Counted from the first letter of the stretch, positions 7,375 to 16,206 are shown. The stretch is 64,000 bases of DNA from Alphaproteobacteria bacterium (GCA_016869275.1 VGEO01000004.1:19072-83071); one strand, 5' to 3'. Notes: generated from the sequence alone by a model not told the origin. Translations and numbers: made by a program.

Positions 7375-8268
7375 ATGGACGTGCTGCTGAGCGGTCAGCT
7401 ATTGATCGCGGCCCTGGTAACGGGCTCGATCTACGCGCTGGTCGCGGTCGGGCTCAACCTGATCTACGGCACCATGCGGATGCTGAACGTGGCCCATGGC
7501 GATCTCGCCATGATCGGCGCCTACGTCGCGTTTTGGATGTTCTCGCTGTTCGGCTTGAGCCCGTTCCTGTCGCTGTTCCTGGCGATGGCGCTGTCGGCGC
7601 TGCTGGCGGCGATCTTCTATCATTTCATCTTCAAGCGGGTGATGGCGAGCAGCAAGCTGCTCGACCGCGCCGAGGCCAATTCGCTCCTGGTGTTCTTCGG
7701 CATCGCCGTGATCCTGCAAAACGGCACCGCCGCCCTCTTCACCACCAATCCGCGCGGCTTCCAGTACCTCGACCAGGTGCTGCAGATCGGCAACGCCGCG
7801 ATCACCGCCAACCGTCTCGTCACCTTGATCCTGTCCCTCATCTTGGTGGTCGCGGTGGTCGCTTTCTTCCGTTTCACGCTGGTCGGCTTGGCGCTGCGCG
7901 CGCTCATCCAGAACCGGACCGCGTCGCAGATCGTCGGCATCAATATCGAACGCATCTTTCTCTATAGCTTCATGCTCGGCTTCGCCCTCTCCGGCCTCGC
8001 CGGCGGGCTGGTCAGTATGTACGAGCAAATCTGGCCGTTCATGGGCTTCCCGTACACGATCGCGGCGTTCGTGATCATCATCCTGGGTGGGCTCGGCAAT
8101 TTGTTCGGCAGCTTGGCCGCAGGCATGATCCTAGGGGTGCTCGAAACCTTCGGCATCGCCATTACCGGCCCCAACTTCCGATCGATTCTGATCTACGGCG
8201 TACTCATTCTGGTCCTCCTGCTCCGGCCGCAGGGGCTGTTCGGCGGCAAACGCGTGGTGGCGCGATGA
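7375..8268 (+). CDS. livH: Branched-chain amino-acid-type ABC permease LivH
   Basis: A 297-residue inner-membrane permease with about eight hydrophobic segments. It opens LIAALVTGSIYALVAVGLNL and has IYGTMRMLNVAHGDLAMIGAY, the classic LivH signature. AGGLVSMYEQIWPFMG and IIILGGLGNLFGSLAAGM carry the ATPase-coupling loop. First gene of livHMGF, with 4-base overlap to livM. It pairs with LivM to import branched-chain amino acids, or amides and aromatic acids in relatives. The amidohydrolase-rich surroundings leave a non-amino-acid substrate possible. Confidence 0.92.
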   Translation: MDVLLSGQLLIAALVTGSIYALVAVGLNLIYGTMRMLNVAHGDLAMIGAYVAFWMFSLFGLSPFLSLFLAMALSALLAAIFYHFIFKRVMASSKLLDRAEANSLLVFFGIAVILQNGTAALFTTNPRGFQYLDQVLQIGNAAITANRLVTLILSLILVVAVVAFFRFTLVGLALRALIQNRTASQIVGINIERIFLYSFMLGFALSGLAGGLVSMYEQIWPFMGFPYTIAAFVIIILGGLGNLFGSLAAGMILGVLETFGIAITGPNFRSILIYGVLILVLLLRPQGLFGGKRVVAR

Positions 8269-9251
8269 CGAGCGTGTTCAAGGAACTCAAGGGCCTCAAC
8301 GGCGTGGTGGCTCTGGTGCTGGTGGCGGCCGTTCTGTTTTGGCCGGCGCTGGCGAGCGACTACCTGATCGGCTTCGGCATCCTGCTTCTGATGTGGGTCG
8401 CATATACCGAGAGCTGGATCGTGCTGTCCGGATTGACCGGCTACTTTTCGTTCGGCCACGTCGTATTCGCGGGCCTCGGCGGCTACCTGATGGCGGCGTT
8501 GTGGTTGGTATGGCCCGAGGAAATCGAGATCGCCGGCGTGGTCATCGGCGGAGTCCAGGTGTGGGCGAGCATGCTGGTTTCAGCGGCGGCCGCGGCGGTG
8601 CTCGCGCTGGTCGTCGGCTATCCGTGCTTACGCGTGCGCGGGCCCTACTTCGTGATTTTGACCTTCGGCGTTGCCGAGTTGGTCAAGTTCATCGTCATCA
8701 ACATCGAAGCCGGCCTTTCGAAGTCGGGGCGCCTGATGCTGGGCGGACCCGACACCTACACGCTCTACTATTTGATGGGATCGCTGGCACTCGCCGCCTT
8801 CCTGCTCGCCTATTTCGTCAGCCGCTCGCGATTCGGCGCCGGCCTGCGCGCGATCCGCGAGGACGAGGACGCCGCGGAGACCATGGGCATTCCGGTCACG
8901 CGCTACAAGCTGACGGCGTTCGTGCTGTCGGCGATCATTCCCGGCGTCGTCGGCGCGCTTTACGTCCTGCGTGGCGGCTATTTCGAGCCGCTCCAGGTGT
9001 TCGACCCCAAGGTTTCGCTCACCATGATCTGCATGGCGATCATGGGCGGCAGCGACGACGCGCGCGGTCCTCTGTTCGGGGTCGTGTTCCTGTCGGTGCT
9101 GTCCGAAATCCTGTGGGCCAAGTTCCCGCTGATCTATCAGATCCTGGTCGGGCTGGTGCTGATCACCTTCGTGCTCGGCGCTCCCGACGGCATTTGGGGC
9201 CGTATCGTCCAGGCGACGCGCCGACGCGCAGCCGGCGCAGTCGCGCGCTAG
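8265..9251 (+). CDS. livM: Branched-chain amino-acid-type ABC permease LivM
   Basis: A 328-residue permease starting at the ATGA overlap with livH. It has about nine hydrophobic segments, the LivM motif LTGYFSFGHVVFAGLGGYL and RVRGPYFVILTFGVAEL. SRFGAGLRAIREDEDAAETMGI is the EAA-like cytoplasmic loop that docks the ATPases. It forms the second half of the translocation pore. The family is certain and length normal; the substrate is set by a binding protein that is not in this operon. Confidence 0.92.
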   Translation: MTSVFKELKGLNGVVALVLVAAVLFWPALASDYLIGFGILLLMWVAYTESWIVLSGLTGYFSFGHVVFAGLGGYLMAALWLVWPEEIEIAGVVIGGVQVWASMLVSAAAAAVLALVVGYPCLRVRGPYFVILTFGVAELVKFIVINIEAGLSKSGRLMLGGPDTYTLYYLMGSLALAAFLLAYFVSRSRFGAGLRAIREDEDAAETMGIPVTRYKLTAFVLSAIIPGVVGALYVLRGGYFEPLQVFDPKVSLTMICMAIMGGSDDARGPLFGVVFLSVLSEILWAKFPLIYQILVGLVLITFVLGAPDGIWGRIVQATRRRAAGAVAR

Positions 9252-9260
9252 GGACGAGCG

Positions 9261-9986
9261 ATGCTGCTCCAGACCGAAGGCCTCGAGAAACGCTTTGGCG
9301 GCGTCGTCGCCGTGCGCAGCGTCACGCTCAGCGTCGCCGCCAACGAGTTGGTCGGCATCATCGGCGCCAACGGCGCCGGCAAGACCACGCTGTTCGCGAT
9401 GATCGCCGGCAACCAGCGCCCGAGCGCCGGCACCATCACTTTCGACGGCCAGCGGATCGACGGGCTCCGGCCCGACATGGTGAGCCGGCGCGGTATCGCT
9501 CGCACGTTTCAGATCGTGCGACCGTTCTCGAGCTTGACCGTGCTCGAGAACGTCGAGATCGGGGCGTTGTTCGGTACCCGCCAGGAGCGCTCGCAAACGG
9601 TTGCGCGCGAGCGGTCCAAGGCGATCCTCGACCAGGTCGGACTCGGTAACCGCGCCGATGTGCTGGCGAGCGACCTCACGCTCGCCGGGCGTAAGCGGCT
9701 CGAAGTCGCGCGCGCGTTGGCGACCGAGCCCAAGATTCTCATGCTCGACGAAGTGCTCGCCGGCTTGACGCCGACCGAAGTCGACGAAGCCGTCGCCATG
9801 ATCCGCGCCGTCAAGTCTCGCTTCAACCTCACCATCGTCATGGTCGAGCACGTTTTACGCGCGGTCATGCAGCTCTGCGAGCGCATCATCGTGCTTCATC
9901 ACGGTGAGAAAATCGCCGAAGGGACCCCGGCGCAGGTCAGCAACGACCCGGCTGTGATCTCGGCTTACCTCGGGGCCAAGAAGTGA
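9261..9986 (+). CDS. livG: ABC transporter ATP-binding protein LivG
   Basis: A 241-residue ATPase with Walker A GANGAGKTT near residue 36 and Walker B ILMLDEVLAGL near 158. Between them is RTFQIVRPFSSLTVLENV, typical of LivG. The signature region reads LTLAGRKRLEVARAL, the degenerate LSGGQ loop usual in this subfamily. VMVEHVLRAVMQLC provides the switch His. It starts 9 bases after livM and overlaps livF by 4 bases, so it is one of the two energising subunits of the transporter. Confidence 0.92.
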   Translation: MLLQTEGLEKRFGGVVAVRSVTLSVAANELVGIIGANGAGKTTLFAMIAGNQRPSAGTITFDGQRIDGLRPDMVSRRGIARTFQIVRPFSSLTVLENVEIGALFGTRQERSQTVARERSKAILDQVGLGNRADVLASDLTLAGRKRLEVARALATEPKILMLDEVLAGLTPTEVDEAVAMIRAVKSRFNLTIVMVEHVLRAVMQLCERIIVLHHGEKIAEGTPAQVSNDPAVISAYLGAKK

Positions 9987-10699
9987 CCGACACCCTCCTC
10001 GAGCTGAAGCAGGTCTCGGCCGGTTACGGCGAGGTTAAGGTTCTCCAGAACGTATCGCTCACGGTCCGCCGCGGTTCGATTACGGCGCTGATCGGCGCCA
10101 ACGGCGCCGGCAAGACCACGCTGATGCGGGTAGTTTCGGGCTTGATCCCGGTTTCGGCCGGCGCGCTCGGCTTCGATGGTACCGACATCACGCGCGCGCC
10201 TTCGAGCGTGCGCGTCGAGCGCGGCATTTCGCTGGTCCCCGAGGGGCGACTCATTTTCCCCGAGTTCTCGGTCGAGGAGAATTTGAAGATCGGGGCCTAC
10301 ATCAAACGCGTGCGCGATCGCCAGGGCGAACTGACCAAGCAGATGCTGGGACTGTTTCCGCGCCTCGAGGAACGCCGCGGGCAGGCCGGCCAGACGCTTT
10401 CGGGCGGCGAACAGCAGATGCTGGCGATCGCGCGGGGCCTGATGGCGGAGCCGCGGCTCCTGCTGCTCGACGAGCCGAGCCTGGGCTTGGCCCCGCAGGT
10501 CGTGGCTCAGGTGTTCGACAAAATCCAAGAAGTGCGCGCCAAGGGCGTGACTGTGTTTATCGTCGAGCAGGATGTCCGCTCGACCCTGTCGTTCGCCGAC
10601 TACGCCTACGTAATGGAGAACGGCACCCTGCAGATGGAAGGCAGCGCTGAAAGCGTGCGCGAGAACCCCAAGGTCAAAGAGTCGTACCTCGGCCTCTAG
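9983..10699 (+). CDS. livF: ABC transporter ATP-binding protein LivF
   Basis: A 238-residue ATPase starting GTG within the livG stop (GTGA overlap). Walker A GANGAGKTT, signature LSGGEQQMLAIARGL, Walker B LLLLDEPSLGLAP and switch HVEQD-equivalent FIVEQDVRS are all intact. SLVPEGRLIFPEFSVEENL is a LivF hallmark. It closes the livHMGF operon. Its stop overlaps the convergent cyclase gene by 4 bases, leaving no room for a separate terminator. Confidence 0.92.
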   Translation: MTDTLLELKQVSAGYGEVKVLQNVSLTVRRGSITALIGANGAGKTTLMRVVSGLIPVSAGALGFDGTDITRAPSSVRVERGISLVPEGRLIFPEFSVEENLKIGAYIKRVRDRQGELTKQMLGLFPRLEERRGQAGQTLSGGEQQMLAIARGLMAEPRLLLLDEPSLGLAPQVVAQVFDKIQEVRAKGVTVFIVEQDVRSTLSFADYAYVMENGTLQMEGSAESVRENPKVKESYLGL

Positions 10700-12075
10700 C
10701 GCGCCCTCCCCAACCCCTCGTCGCGCCAGATCTCGTCCATCGCCCGCGCCATCGCCGCGGCCGGAGTGGTGAATACTTCTTGCGGTTGCTTGATGCCGCG
10801 CAGCGCATGGCGGCCGACGCTGACGGTCGGCTCGCGGACCTCGCGGGCAAACGCGCTCGATAGCACGATCGGCAGGCCGAGGTCGCCGGCCAGTCCCTCG
10901 AGCCGGCTGACGACATTGACCGCCGGGCCGATCACCGTGAAGTCGAGCCGGCCCTTGGCGCCGATATTGCCGTACATGACTTCGCCGACATGGAGCGCGA
11001 ATCCGTAGCGGAGCGGCCCGCCGGCGGCCTCGGCCCGCGTCGCGTTGAGGGTCTCGAGCGCTGCCATCGCATCGCGCTTCGCCGCCAATGCCGCGGCGCA
11101 GGCGGCGGCCGGCGCGGTGCCGGTCGGTACTGGAAAGATCGCGAGCAACGCATCGCCCATGAATTTAAGAACCTCGCCGCCGTGCGCTTCGACCGCGGTG
11201 GCGACGCGCTCGAAGAATGCGTTCAATACCGCGATCAACGCATCGCGCGCGAGCGTGTCGGAGAGCGGCGTGAAGTCGCGCAGATCGCATGACAGCATGG
11301 CCGCGGCGATGGTCTCGCCCGAACCGCGGAGAATTTCGCTACTCAAGATGCGGGCGCTAGCGTTGCGACCGACATAAGTGTCGAGCAGGTTGCGCGACAA
11401 CGTCTGCAATTCGAACACCTCGACCACCCGGCCGAATAACGGCCGCAGCCGGTCCATGCGATCGAGGTCGTCGCGGCTGAAGCCGTCGGGGTGATCGGAG
11501 AGCACGGTAACCGGGGAAATATGATCGCCGGAGAACTCGACCGGAAGCGCGACATAGTCGGTGCCGCCCTCGTCGCGCAGCCGCTCGAGGATCGGAAAGT
11601 CGACCCGGGCTTTCGGCCCGACCAACCGGCGCCGAATCACGACGCGATCGCGGAATAGCGGCACCAACGGGCTCTTGGCGAAGGCGTCGCCGGTGGCGTC
11701 GGCGCGGGTCGCATCGACAACGTCCATGGTCGCGGCGCCGCGCGTCCAGGTGTAGGTGCGGCCGATCAGTTCGGGGTGCAGCGTCGTGGCGATGAAATTG
11801 AGGCGCTTGAGCGGCAGGCCGGTTGAGAGAAAGCGCTCGGCGATTCCTTGCACCACTTGGGCGACGCCGGGAAGCTTCCACGCCTCTTCGATCAACCAGG
11901 CCGCGACCGGATCTTCGAACCGGTCCCCACCGGAACCAGGGGCGGAGGTCGCGGCGCGGTCCGGGCGTTCAGCCGTAACACCCTCCTCGGTCCACGCGTC
12001 CCTAGTCAGTACATCCGTCCGAGTGGCCCGCCGACGCAGCGGCTGCAGCGCACCTTGCCGAAAATCTCGTCCCAA
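10696..12075 (-). CDS. Class III adenylate/guanylate cyclase
   Basis: A C-terminal cyclase domain occupies roughly the last 200 residues: AAMLSCDLRDFTPLSD (first metal Asp), HGGEVLKFMGDALLAIFP (second metal Asp) and FTVIGPAVNVVSRLEGLA. The N-terminal about 200 residues (VAAWLIEEAWKLPG, LHPELIGRTYTWTRG) match the cytoplasmic regulatory region of alphaproteobacterial cyclases. No membrane segment is seen. The start is unclear: the listed TTG at 12075 overlaps the upstream gene by 70 bases. A CTG at 12009 would overlap the upstream TGA as CTGA. No ATG or GTG is available ahead of the conserved region. It makes cAMP or cGMP; the input signal is unknown. Confidence 0.85.
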   Translation of the reverse strand: MGRDFRQGALQPLRRRATRTDVLTRDAWTEEGVTAERPDRAATSAPGSGGDRFEDPVAAWLIEEAWKLPGVAQVVQGIAERFLSTGLPLKRLNFIATTLHPELIGRTYTWTRGAATMDVVDATRADATGDAFAKSPLVPLFRDRVVIRRRLVGPKARVDFPILERLRDEGGTDYVALPVEFSGDHISPVTVLSDHPDGFSRDDLDRMDRLRPLFGRVVEVFELQTLSRNLLDTYVGRNASARILSSEILRGSGETIAAAMLSCDLRDFTPLSDTLARDALIAVLNAFFERVATAVEAHGGEVLKFMGDALLAIFPVPTGTAPAAACAAALAAKRDAMAALETLNATRAEAAGGPLRYGFALHVGEVMYGNIGAKGRLDFTVIGPAVNVVSRLEGLAGDLGLPIVLSSAFAREVREPTVSVGRHALRGIKQPQEVFTTPAAAMARAMDEIWRDEGLGRAR

Positions 12076-12218
12076 TTCCCGTCTTCGATCACGTAGTCGA
12101 GAATGACGCGAAGCGCCTTCGACACATCAGGCAGCTCGTACTTTTGCGCGGCGTTCTTCAGCATCTCTTCCATGTCGGTGTTGATCGTGAACGTGAGATC
12201 GACTTTTTCGCCAGCCAT
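12006..12218 (-). CDS. Small ribbon-helix-helix-like protein with C-terminal Cys pair
   Basis: A 70-residue protein: KVDLTFTINTDMEEMLKNAA is a strand plus helix, and ELPDVSKALRVILDYVIED a second helix, resembling a ribbon-helix-helix fold. KVRCSRC near residue 56 provides a Cys-x-x-Cys pair that could bind metal or sense redox. ATG at 12218 with AAAGG upstream is reasonable. It overlaps or abuts the cyclase gene on the same strand, so the two are likely co-transcribed and translationally coupled. I do not recognise a named family; a regulatory role is inference. Confidence 0.6.
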   Translation of the reverse strand: MAGEKVDLTFTINTDMEEMLKNAAQKYELPDVSKALRVILDYVIEDGNWDEIFGKVRCSRCVGGPLGRMY

Positions 12219-12293
12219 GACAAACCTTTCGCTTGAGCGCTCCCGGTCGCCGACCTTATCGGCTGCGCCGCGCCTTGTGAACCGGCGGCCGGG

Positions 12294-12935
12294 TCAGGCG
12301 AGCACAACATCGAACGCAGCGCGCCAGCGCACCGGCGCCGCGCCCGGTGTCGGGTCGAAGCCGACCGCGATGGTAGCCCCCGGAGCCTCGCGCCGGGCGC
12401 GCGCGTAGAGTGCGTCGCGCTCGTTGGCGGGGTCGCCGGCGATGTACATTTGCGTGACGAACGGCCGCCGCCCTGACGCGAGCACCCGCACGTGGATATG
12501 CGGAGCGCGGCCGCTGTAAGCGACCGGCTTGATCGTGCGAAACGCATAGCGCCCGGCGGGGTCGGCAGTGGCCCGTCCGAACCCTTGAAAGGCCGGATCG
12601 GCCTGACCGCCGCGGTCGTTGGGGTGATGGTAATAGCCGCGCGCGTCGCACTGCCAGATCTCGATGGTCGTGCCGCCAAGGGCGGCGCCGTGGCGGTCGA
12701 GCACACGCCCGGCTAGATCGACGGTCTCACCGCCCCGATACGGCGCGCGGTCGGAGACGACGACGAGGTCCGCATCGGAGTCGGCCGGTACCACGACCGG
12801 GTAGAACGGCCCGGTCGTCTGGGCCGGCGTCGGAACCAGGGTCTGGGCGGAAAGCCGACCCTGCCATCCGGCAGTCGCCGCCAACGCGCCGGCCGCCGCC
12901 AGCAAACGCCGCCGCGTCAACGATCGTTCGTCCAT
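12294..12935 (-). CDS. TAT-exported intradiol ring-cleavage dioxygenase
   Basis: A 213-residue protein with a twin-arginine leader (SLTRRRLLAAAGALAATAG). The protocatechuate 3,4-dioxygenase-type core follows: QTTGPFYP, IEIWQCDARGYYHHP (iron-binding Tyr) and GRAPHIHVRV (two iron-binding His). FVTQMYIAGDPAN closes the barrel. Cytoplasmic relatives open catechol or protocatechuate rings; exported ones are less well characterised. ATG at 12935 has GGAG upstream and gives the proper TAT leader; the frame is open 17 codons further. It stands alone, with no partner alpha subunit. The aromatic substrate is unknown. Confidence 0.85.
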   Translation of the reverse strand: MDERSLTRRRLLAAAGALAATAGWQGRLSAQTLVPTPAQTTGPFYPVVVPADSDADLVVVSDRAPYRGGETVDLAGRVLDRHGAALGGTTIEIWQCDARGYYHHPNDRGGQADPAFQGFGRATADPAGRYAFRTIKPVAYSGRAPHIHVRVLASGRRPFVTQMYIAGDPANERDALYARARREAPGATIAVGFDPTPGAAPVRWRAAFDVVLA

Positions 12936-13100
12936 CGCGTTTCTCCAAGGGGTCGATCGGGCGGCGACCAGCCCGTCAGGATACACGACACGTCCCAGAC
13001 CCGTCCGTCGCCCTGCGAAGCCCTTGCACCAATGCGGGTGTCACAGACGTGTGGACTTGGTACAGTCTCGTGTCTTCAGTCAAAACTGTTGCCGCCGATC

Positions 13101-14378
13101 ATGCCGCGTCCCCTCAACCAGTTAACGGCGTCCGAAGCCGCCGCCCAGATCGCCGCTGGTACCCTCACCAGCGAGCGGCTAGTCGAAGCGTGCCTCGAGC
13201 GAATCGCCGCCCGCGACAAAACAGTGCAGGCGTGGATTCACGTCGATCCCGACAAGGCCCTCGCCGAAGCCCGCCAGCGCGATAGTCAGTCCGCCAAGGG
13301 CCCGCTCCACGGCGTCCCGATTGGCATCAAGGACATCATCGACACCGCCGACCTGCCGACCTGTTACGGATCGCCGATCTATGCTGGTCATCGACCGGTT
13401 GCCGACGCCGCGTGTGTCGCCCTGGCCCGCGCCGCCGGCGCCGTCATTCTCGGCAAGACGGTGACGACGGAGTTCGCGACCTATACGCCGGGCAAGACCG
13501 TCAACCCCCACAACTCGGCGCATACGCCCGGCGGCTCTTCGTCCGGCTCGGCCGCCGCGGTGGCCGACAGTATGGTGCCGCTCGCGTTCGGCACCCAAAC
13601 TGCCGCGTCGGTGATCCGGCCGGCGTCGTTCTGTGGCACCGTCGCCTACAAGTCTACCTGCGGCGAGTTCGCGCTGCAGGGCGTCAAGCTGCTTGGCCAG
13701 TCGCTCGATTCGCTCGGCGTTTTCGCGCGCTCGGTCGCCGACTGTCAGCTCGTGCGCGCCGCCCTGGTCGATGCCAAGCCGACCCCCGGCGCGCAGCGCC
13801 GCCCGCCCCGCATCGGCCTGTTCCGGACCCCGCAGTGGGACGATGCCGACGTCGACAGTCAGCGCGCCGTCGAATCGGCGGTCGCCGAGCTCGGCAAAGC
13901 CGGCGCGACGGTCGACGAAGTCCCGATACGCGAGCCGTTCGACAAGCTGGTCGATCTCCACAATCAGGTCCTGTGCTTCGAGGTTGCGCGCGCGCTCGCC
14001 TACGAGTACGAGAACCATCGCGACCGCATGAGCGAACGCTTGATCAGCATCGTCACCGCTGGCCGCGCGGTAACCTACGAGAGCTATAGCCAAGCCCTGC
14101 TGCAGCGCAACCGCTGCCGCCAGATGCTGACCGATCTGTTCATCAGCTACGACGCGTTGCTCGCGCCGAGCGCGCCCGGCGAAGCGCCGAAGGGACTCGA
14201 ATCGACCGGCAACCCGCTGTTCGGGCGGATTTGGTCGCTGCTACAGGCGCCGAGCGTCAACCTTCCCGGTCATACCGGACGCAACAAGCTTCCGGTCGGC
14301 GTGCAAGTAATCGGTGCCTTCGGCCAGGACGACCGGCTGATCGCCGTCGCCCAGTGGATGGAAAAGCGGATCGCGTGA
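13101..14378 (+). CDS. Amidase signature family hydrolase
   Basis: A 425-residue protein with the Ser-cisSer-Lys machinery: the Lys in GIKDIIDTADLPT, and the Gly/Ser-rich stretch HTPGGSSSGSAAAVAD with FGTQTAASVIRPASFCG holding the cis-Ser and nucleophile Ser. The start at 13101 (MPRPLNQLTASEAA) is preferred over an in-frame GTG/ATG 23 codons upstream because the family begins with this helix. Such enzymes hydrolyse amides, including allophanate, indoleacetamide or aryl amides. Here the next gene, 15 bases on, is an MFS carrier that may bring in the substrate. Specificity is not predictable. Confidence 0.88.
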   Translation: MPRPLNQLTASEAAAQIAAGTLTSERLVEACLERIAARDKTVQAWIHVDPDKALAEARQRDSQSAKGPLHGVPIGIKDIIDTADLPTCYGSPIYAGHRPVADAACVALARAAGAVILGKTVTTEFATYTPGKTVNPHNSAHTPGGSSSGSAAAVADSMVPLAFGTQTAASVIRPASFCGTVAYKSTCGEFALQGVKLLGQSLDSLGVFARSVADCQLVRAALVDAKPTPGAQRRPPRIGLFRTPQWDDADVDSQRAVESAVAELGKAGATVDEVPIREPFDKLVDLHNQVLCFEVARALAYEYENHRDRMSERLISIVTAGRAVTYESYSQALLQRNRCRQMLTDLFISYDALLAPSAPGEAPKGLESTGNPLFGRIWSLLQAPSVNLPGHTGRNKLPVGVQVIGAFGQDDRLIAVAQWMEKRIA

Positions 14379-14393
14379 TCGACGCGAGGACGC

Positions 14394-15602
14394 GTGACTG
14401 CCAGCGCCGCTAACGCCGCGCCCGATTCGACGCGCTGGCTCGCCGTCTGGGCGATGGTTGCAGTTGGCGCGCTGTCGGCGATTCAGGTCGGCAAGGTCGG
14501 ACCGGCGCTGCCGTTGATCCGCCCCGATCTCGACCTCGGTCTGGTCCCCGGCGGGTGGATCGCCTCGATCATTAATCTGACCGGCGCCGTGATCGGGATT
14601 CCGGCCGGGATCGTCGCCGACCGGCTCGGCCACCGCCAGGTGATCGTCGCCGGCATTCTCTGTCTCCTGCTCGGAAGCCTGGGTGGCGCGCTCGCACCCT
14701 CGGGCACGGTCCTGCTGGCGAGCCGCTTCTTCGAAGGCGTCGGCTACGGCGCGATCGTCGTCGCCGGGACGCCGATGGTGGTCGAAGCGACGTCGGAGCG
14801 GAGCCGCCGTTTCGCGCTCGGCGTGTGGAGCGCATACTTTCCGATGGGCATGATCGCAATGCTACTATCGGCGTCCTACGTCCTCGAGCACCATGGCTGG
14901 CGGCCATTTTGGGGCATGAACGTCGTCCTATGCGGCGCGGTGCTGGTGCTTTTTCTCCGCGCGACGCACTCCAATGGCGCCGGCGCCACGCTCGCGCGCT
15001 GGCGCGATGTCGGGATCGCCTTGACCGGGGCGGGACCCTGGCTCCTTGCCGCCATCCTGCTCGTCAAAAGCTTCGCGTCGTTCTCGATCATGACCTGGAT
15101 GCCGACGCTGTGGATCGACCAAATGCAGCGCTCGGTGTTCGGAGCGGCGATGCTGACCGCGGTCTTCATCGCGATCTTCATCCCGGCCAACATCTTGGGG
15201 GGCACGCTGATTCGGGTGCGCGGCATCCGCGCCTGGCACCTGATCGTCGTGGCCGGGCTCGGCATCGCCCTGTTTCCGCAGGGCATTTTCGCCGACGACC
15301 TGCCGCTGGCGGTGCGCCTCCCGCTGCTGATGGTCTACGCCGCGACCGCCGGCCTCATTCCCGGCGTTATTTTTGCGAGCATTCCCGCGCACTCGCCAAC
15401 GTCGGCCCAGATCGGCGCGGTGACCGGGTTGATCGTCCAGTGCGCCTCGACCGGTAATTTGATCGGCCCGCCGATCCTGGCCGCGATCGTGGTCGCCTTT
15501 GGCGGCTGGTCGGAGGTGAAGATCCTCTATGTCGGGCTCGGCGGCCTTATTATGGTCGGCGCGCTCGCGCTCCGCGCTGTCGAGCGGCGCGCGCCGACCT
15601 AG
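14394..15602 (+). CDS. Major facilitator superfamily transporter
   Basis: A 402-residue, twelve-segment carrier. GIPAGIVADRLGHRQVIVAG is the loop 2-3 motif of MFS proteins, and FFEGVGYGAIVVAGTPM lies in segment 4. The N-terminus is short and cytoplasmic. GTG start at 14394 is preceded by GAGGA and lies 15 bases after the amidase stop, so the two are probably co-expressed. Related carriers of the CynX/NimT type move small organic anions. Substrate unknown; an amide or its acid product would fit the neighbour. Confidence 0.85.
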   Translation: MTASAANAAPDSTRWLAVWAMVAVGALSAIQVGKVGPALPLIRPDLDLGLVPGGWIASIINLTGAVIGIPAGIVADRLGHRQVIVAGILCLLLGSLGGALAPSGTVLLASRFFEGVGYGAIVVAGTPMVVEATSERSRRFALGVWSAYFPMGMIAMLLSASYVLEHHGWRPFWGMNVVLCGAVLVLFLRATHSNGAGATLARWRDVGIALTGAGPWLLAAILLVKSFASFSIMTWMPTLWIDQMQRSVFGAAMLTAVFIAIFIPANILGGTLIRVRGIRAWHLIVVAGLGIALFPQGIFADDLPLAVRLPLLMVYAATAGLIPGVIFASIPAHSPTSAQIGAVTGLIVQCASTGNLIGPPILAAIVVAFGGWSEVKILYVGLGGLIMVGALALRAVERRAPT

Positions 15603-15660
15603 GCGCCCCGACAGCGCTTGCCGGTGCGTGACCGGGAGCGCAACATAGCGCTAAGTGCTT

Positions 15661-15679
15661 GAACTACAATAGGTAGTTC
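15661..15679. promoter_or_regulatory. Inverted repeat, possible operator
   Basis: GAACTAC, five bases (AATAG) and GTAGTTC form a perfect 7-bp inverted repeat 37 bases ahead of the GTG at 15717. It lies in a locally AT-richer patch and has no T-run, so it looks more like a repressor site than a terminator. No regulator gene adjoins it. Function is inference. Confidence 0.35.
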
Positions 15680-15716
15680 GATAGCCGCGCATGGTCCGAT
15701 CCGAGGTCGCGTCACC

Positions 15717-15938
15717 GTGAGCACGGCCAGTGAGCGCATGGCCGGCCCGCCGGGAGCAGGCGAAGGGGCCGCGCTGGGACAGTCCGCATGCGAGACCTTC
15801 CGCAAGCTGGTCGCGATCTACCTCAAGGGCTCGATCACCTCGGTCGCGGTCAAGTTCTTCTTGTTCGTGCTCGGGATCGAGTTCACGCCGCGACAATGGG
15901 AGTTGGTGGCCGCGGCGACCCCGTTCGTGGTCAAGTAG
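15717..15938 (+). pseudogene. Short membrane-protein remnant, possibly a cyclase N-terminus
   Basis: A 73-codon reading frame from GTG. After a disordered 25 residues it reads FRKLVAIYLKGSITSVAVKF, then FFLFVLGIEFTPRQWELVAA, then TPFVVK and a stop. This resembles the first membrane segment and loop of a larger two-segment membrane protein, such as the N-terminal anchor of some alphaproteobacterial cyclases, cut off abruptly. It stands at the head of a stretch holding other broken genes (TPR and caspase-like). It could instead be a genuine small one-segment membrane protein. The remnant interpretation is inferred from the style of sequence and the neighbourhood. Confidence 0.4.
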
Positions 15939-16105
15939 CCGAGCTTGAGTGCGCGCGAGCAGGAATGAATGGCACGATCAGGGAAGCCGCGCTCGATCGC
16001 GAGGCGGTCCGCGACGCAGTCGGAGAAATCGCCGGCGAACGCCGGCGGCATCAGCGCCCAGGTGCTCGCGATCAGTTCCATAAGGGTTTTTCCGGACCGT
16101 GTCAT
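15818..16105 (-). pseudogene. Truncated exported TPR-like protein
   Basis: The frame starts at ATG 16105 with a plausible signal peptide (LIASTWALMPPAFAG). It then reads DFSDCVADRLAIERGF and PDRAIHSCSRALKLG, the typical beginning of a small periplasmic TPR protein (first repeat, paired Cys). After about residue 55 (near 15940) coding character is lost, and the frame runs antisense through the 15717-15938 remnant. Only the N-terminal part is therefore real. Identification rests on the signal peptide and the DRAI..C..AL repeat style. Confidence 0.4.
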
Positions 16106-16206
16106 CGTCGGAAAATATAGCAGAATCCGAGCGCTAGCTTCATCGTTCGCGAGTGGCGACCTGCGCGGTTTCAGGCGAGACTCCTCGAACCCAAGGAGTC
16201 TTGGTC

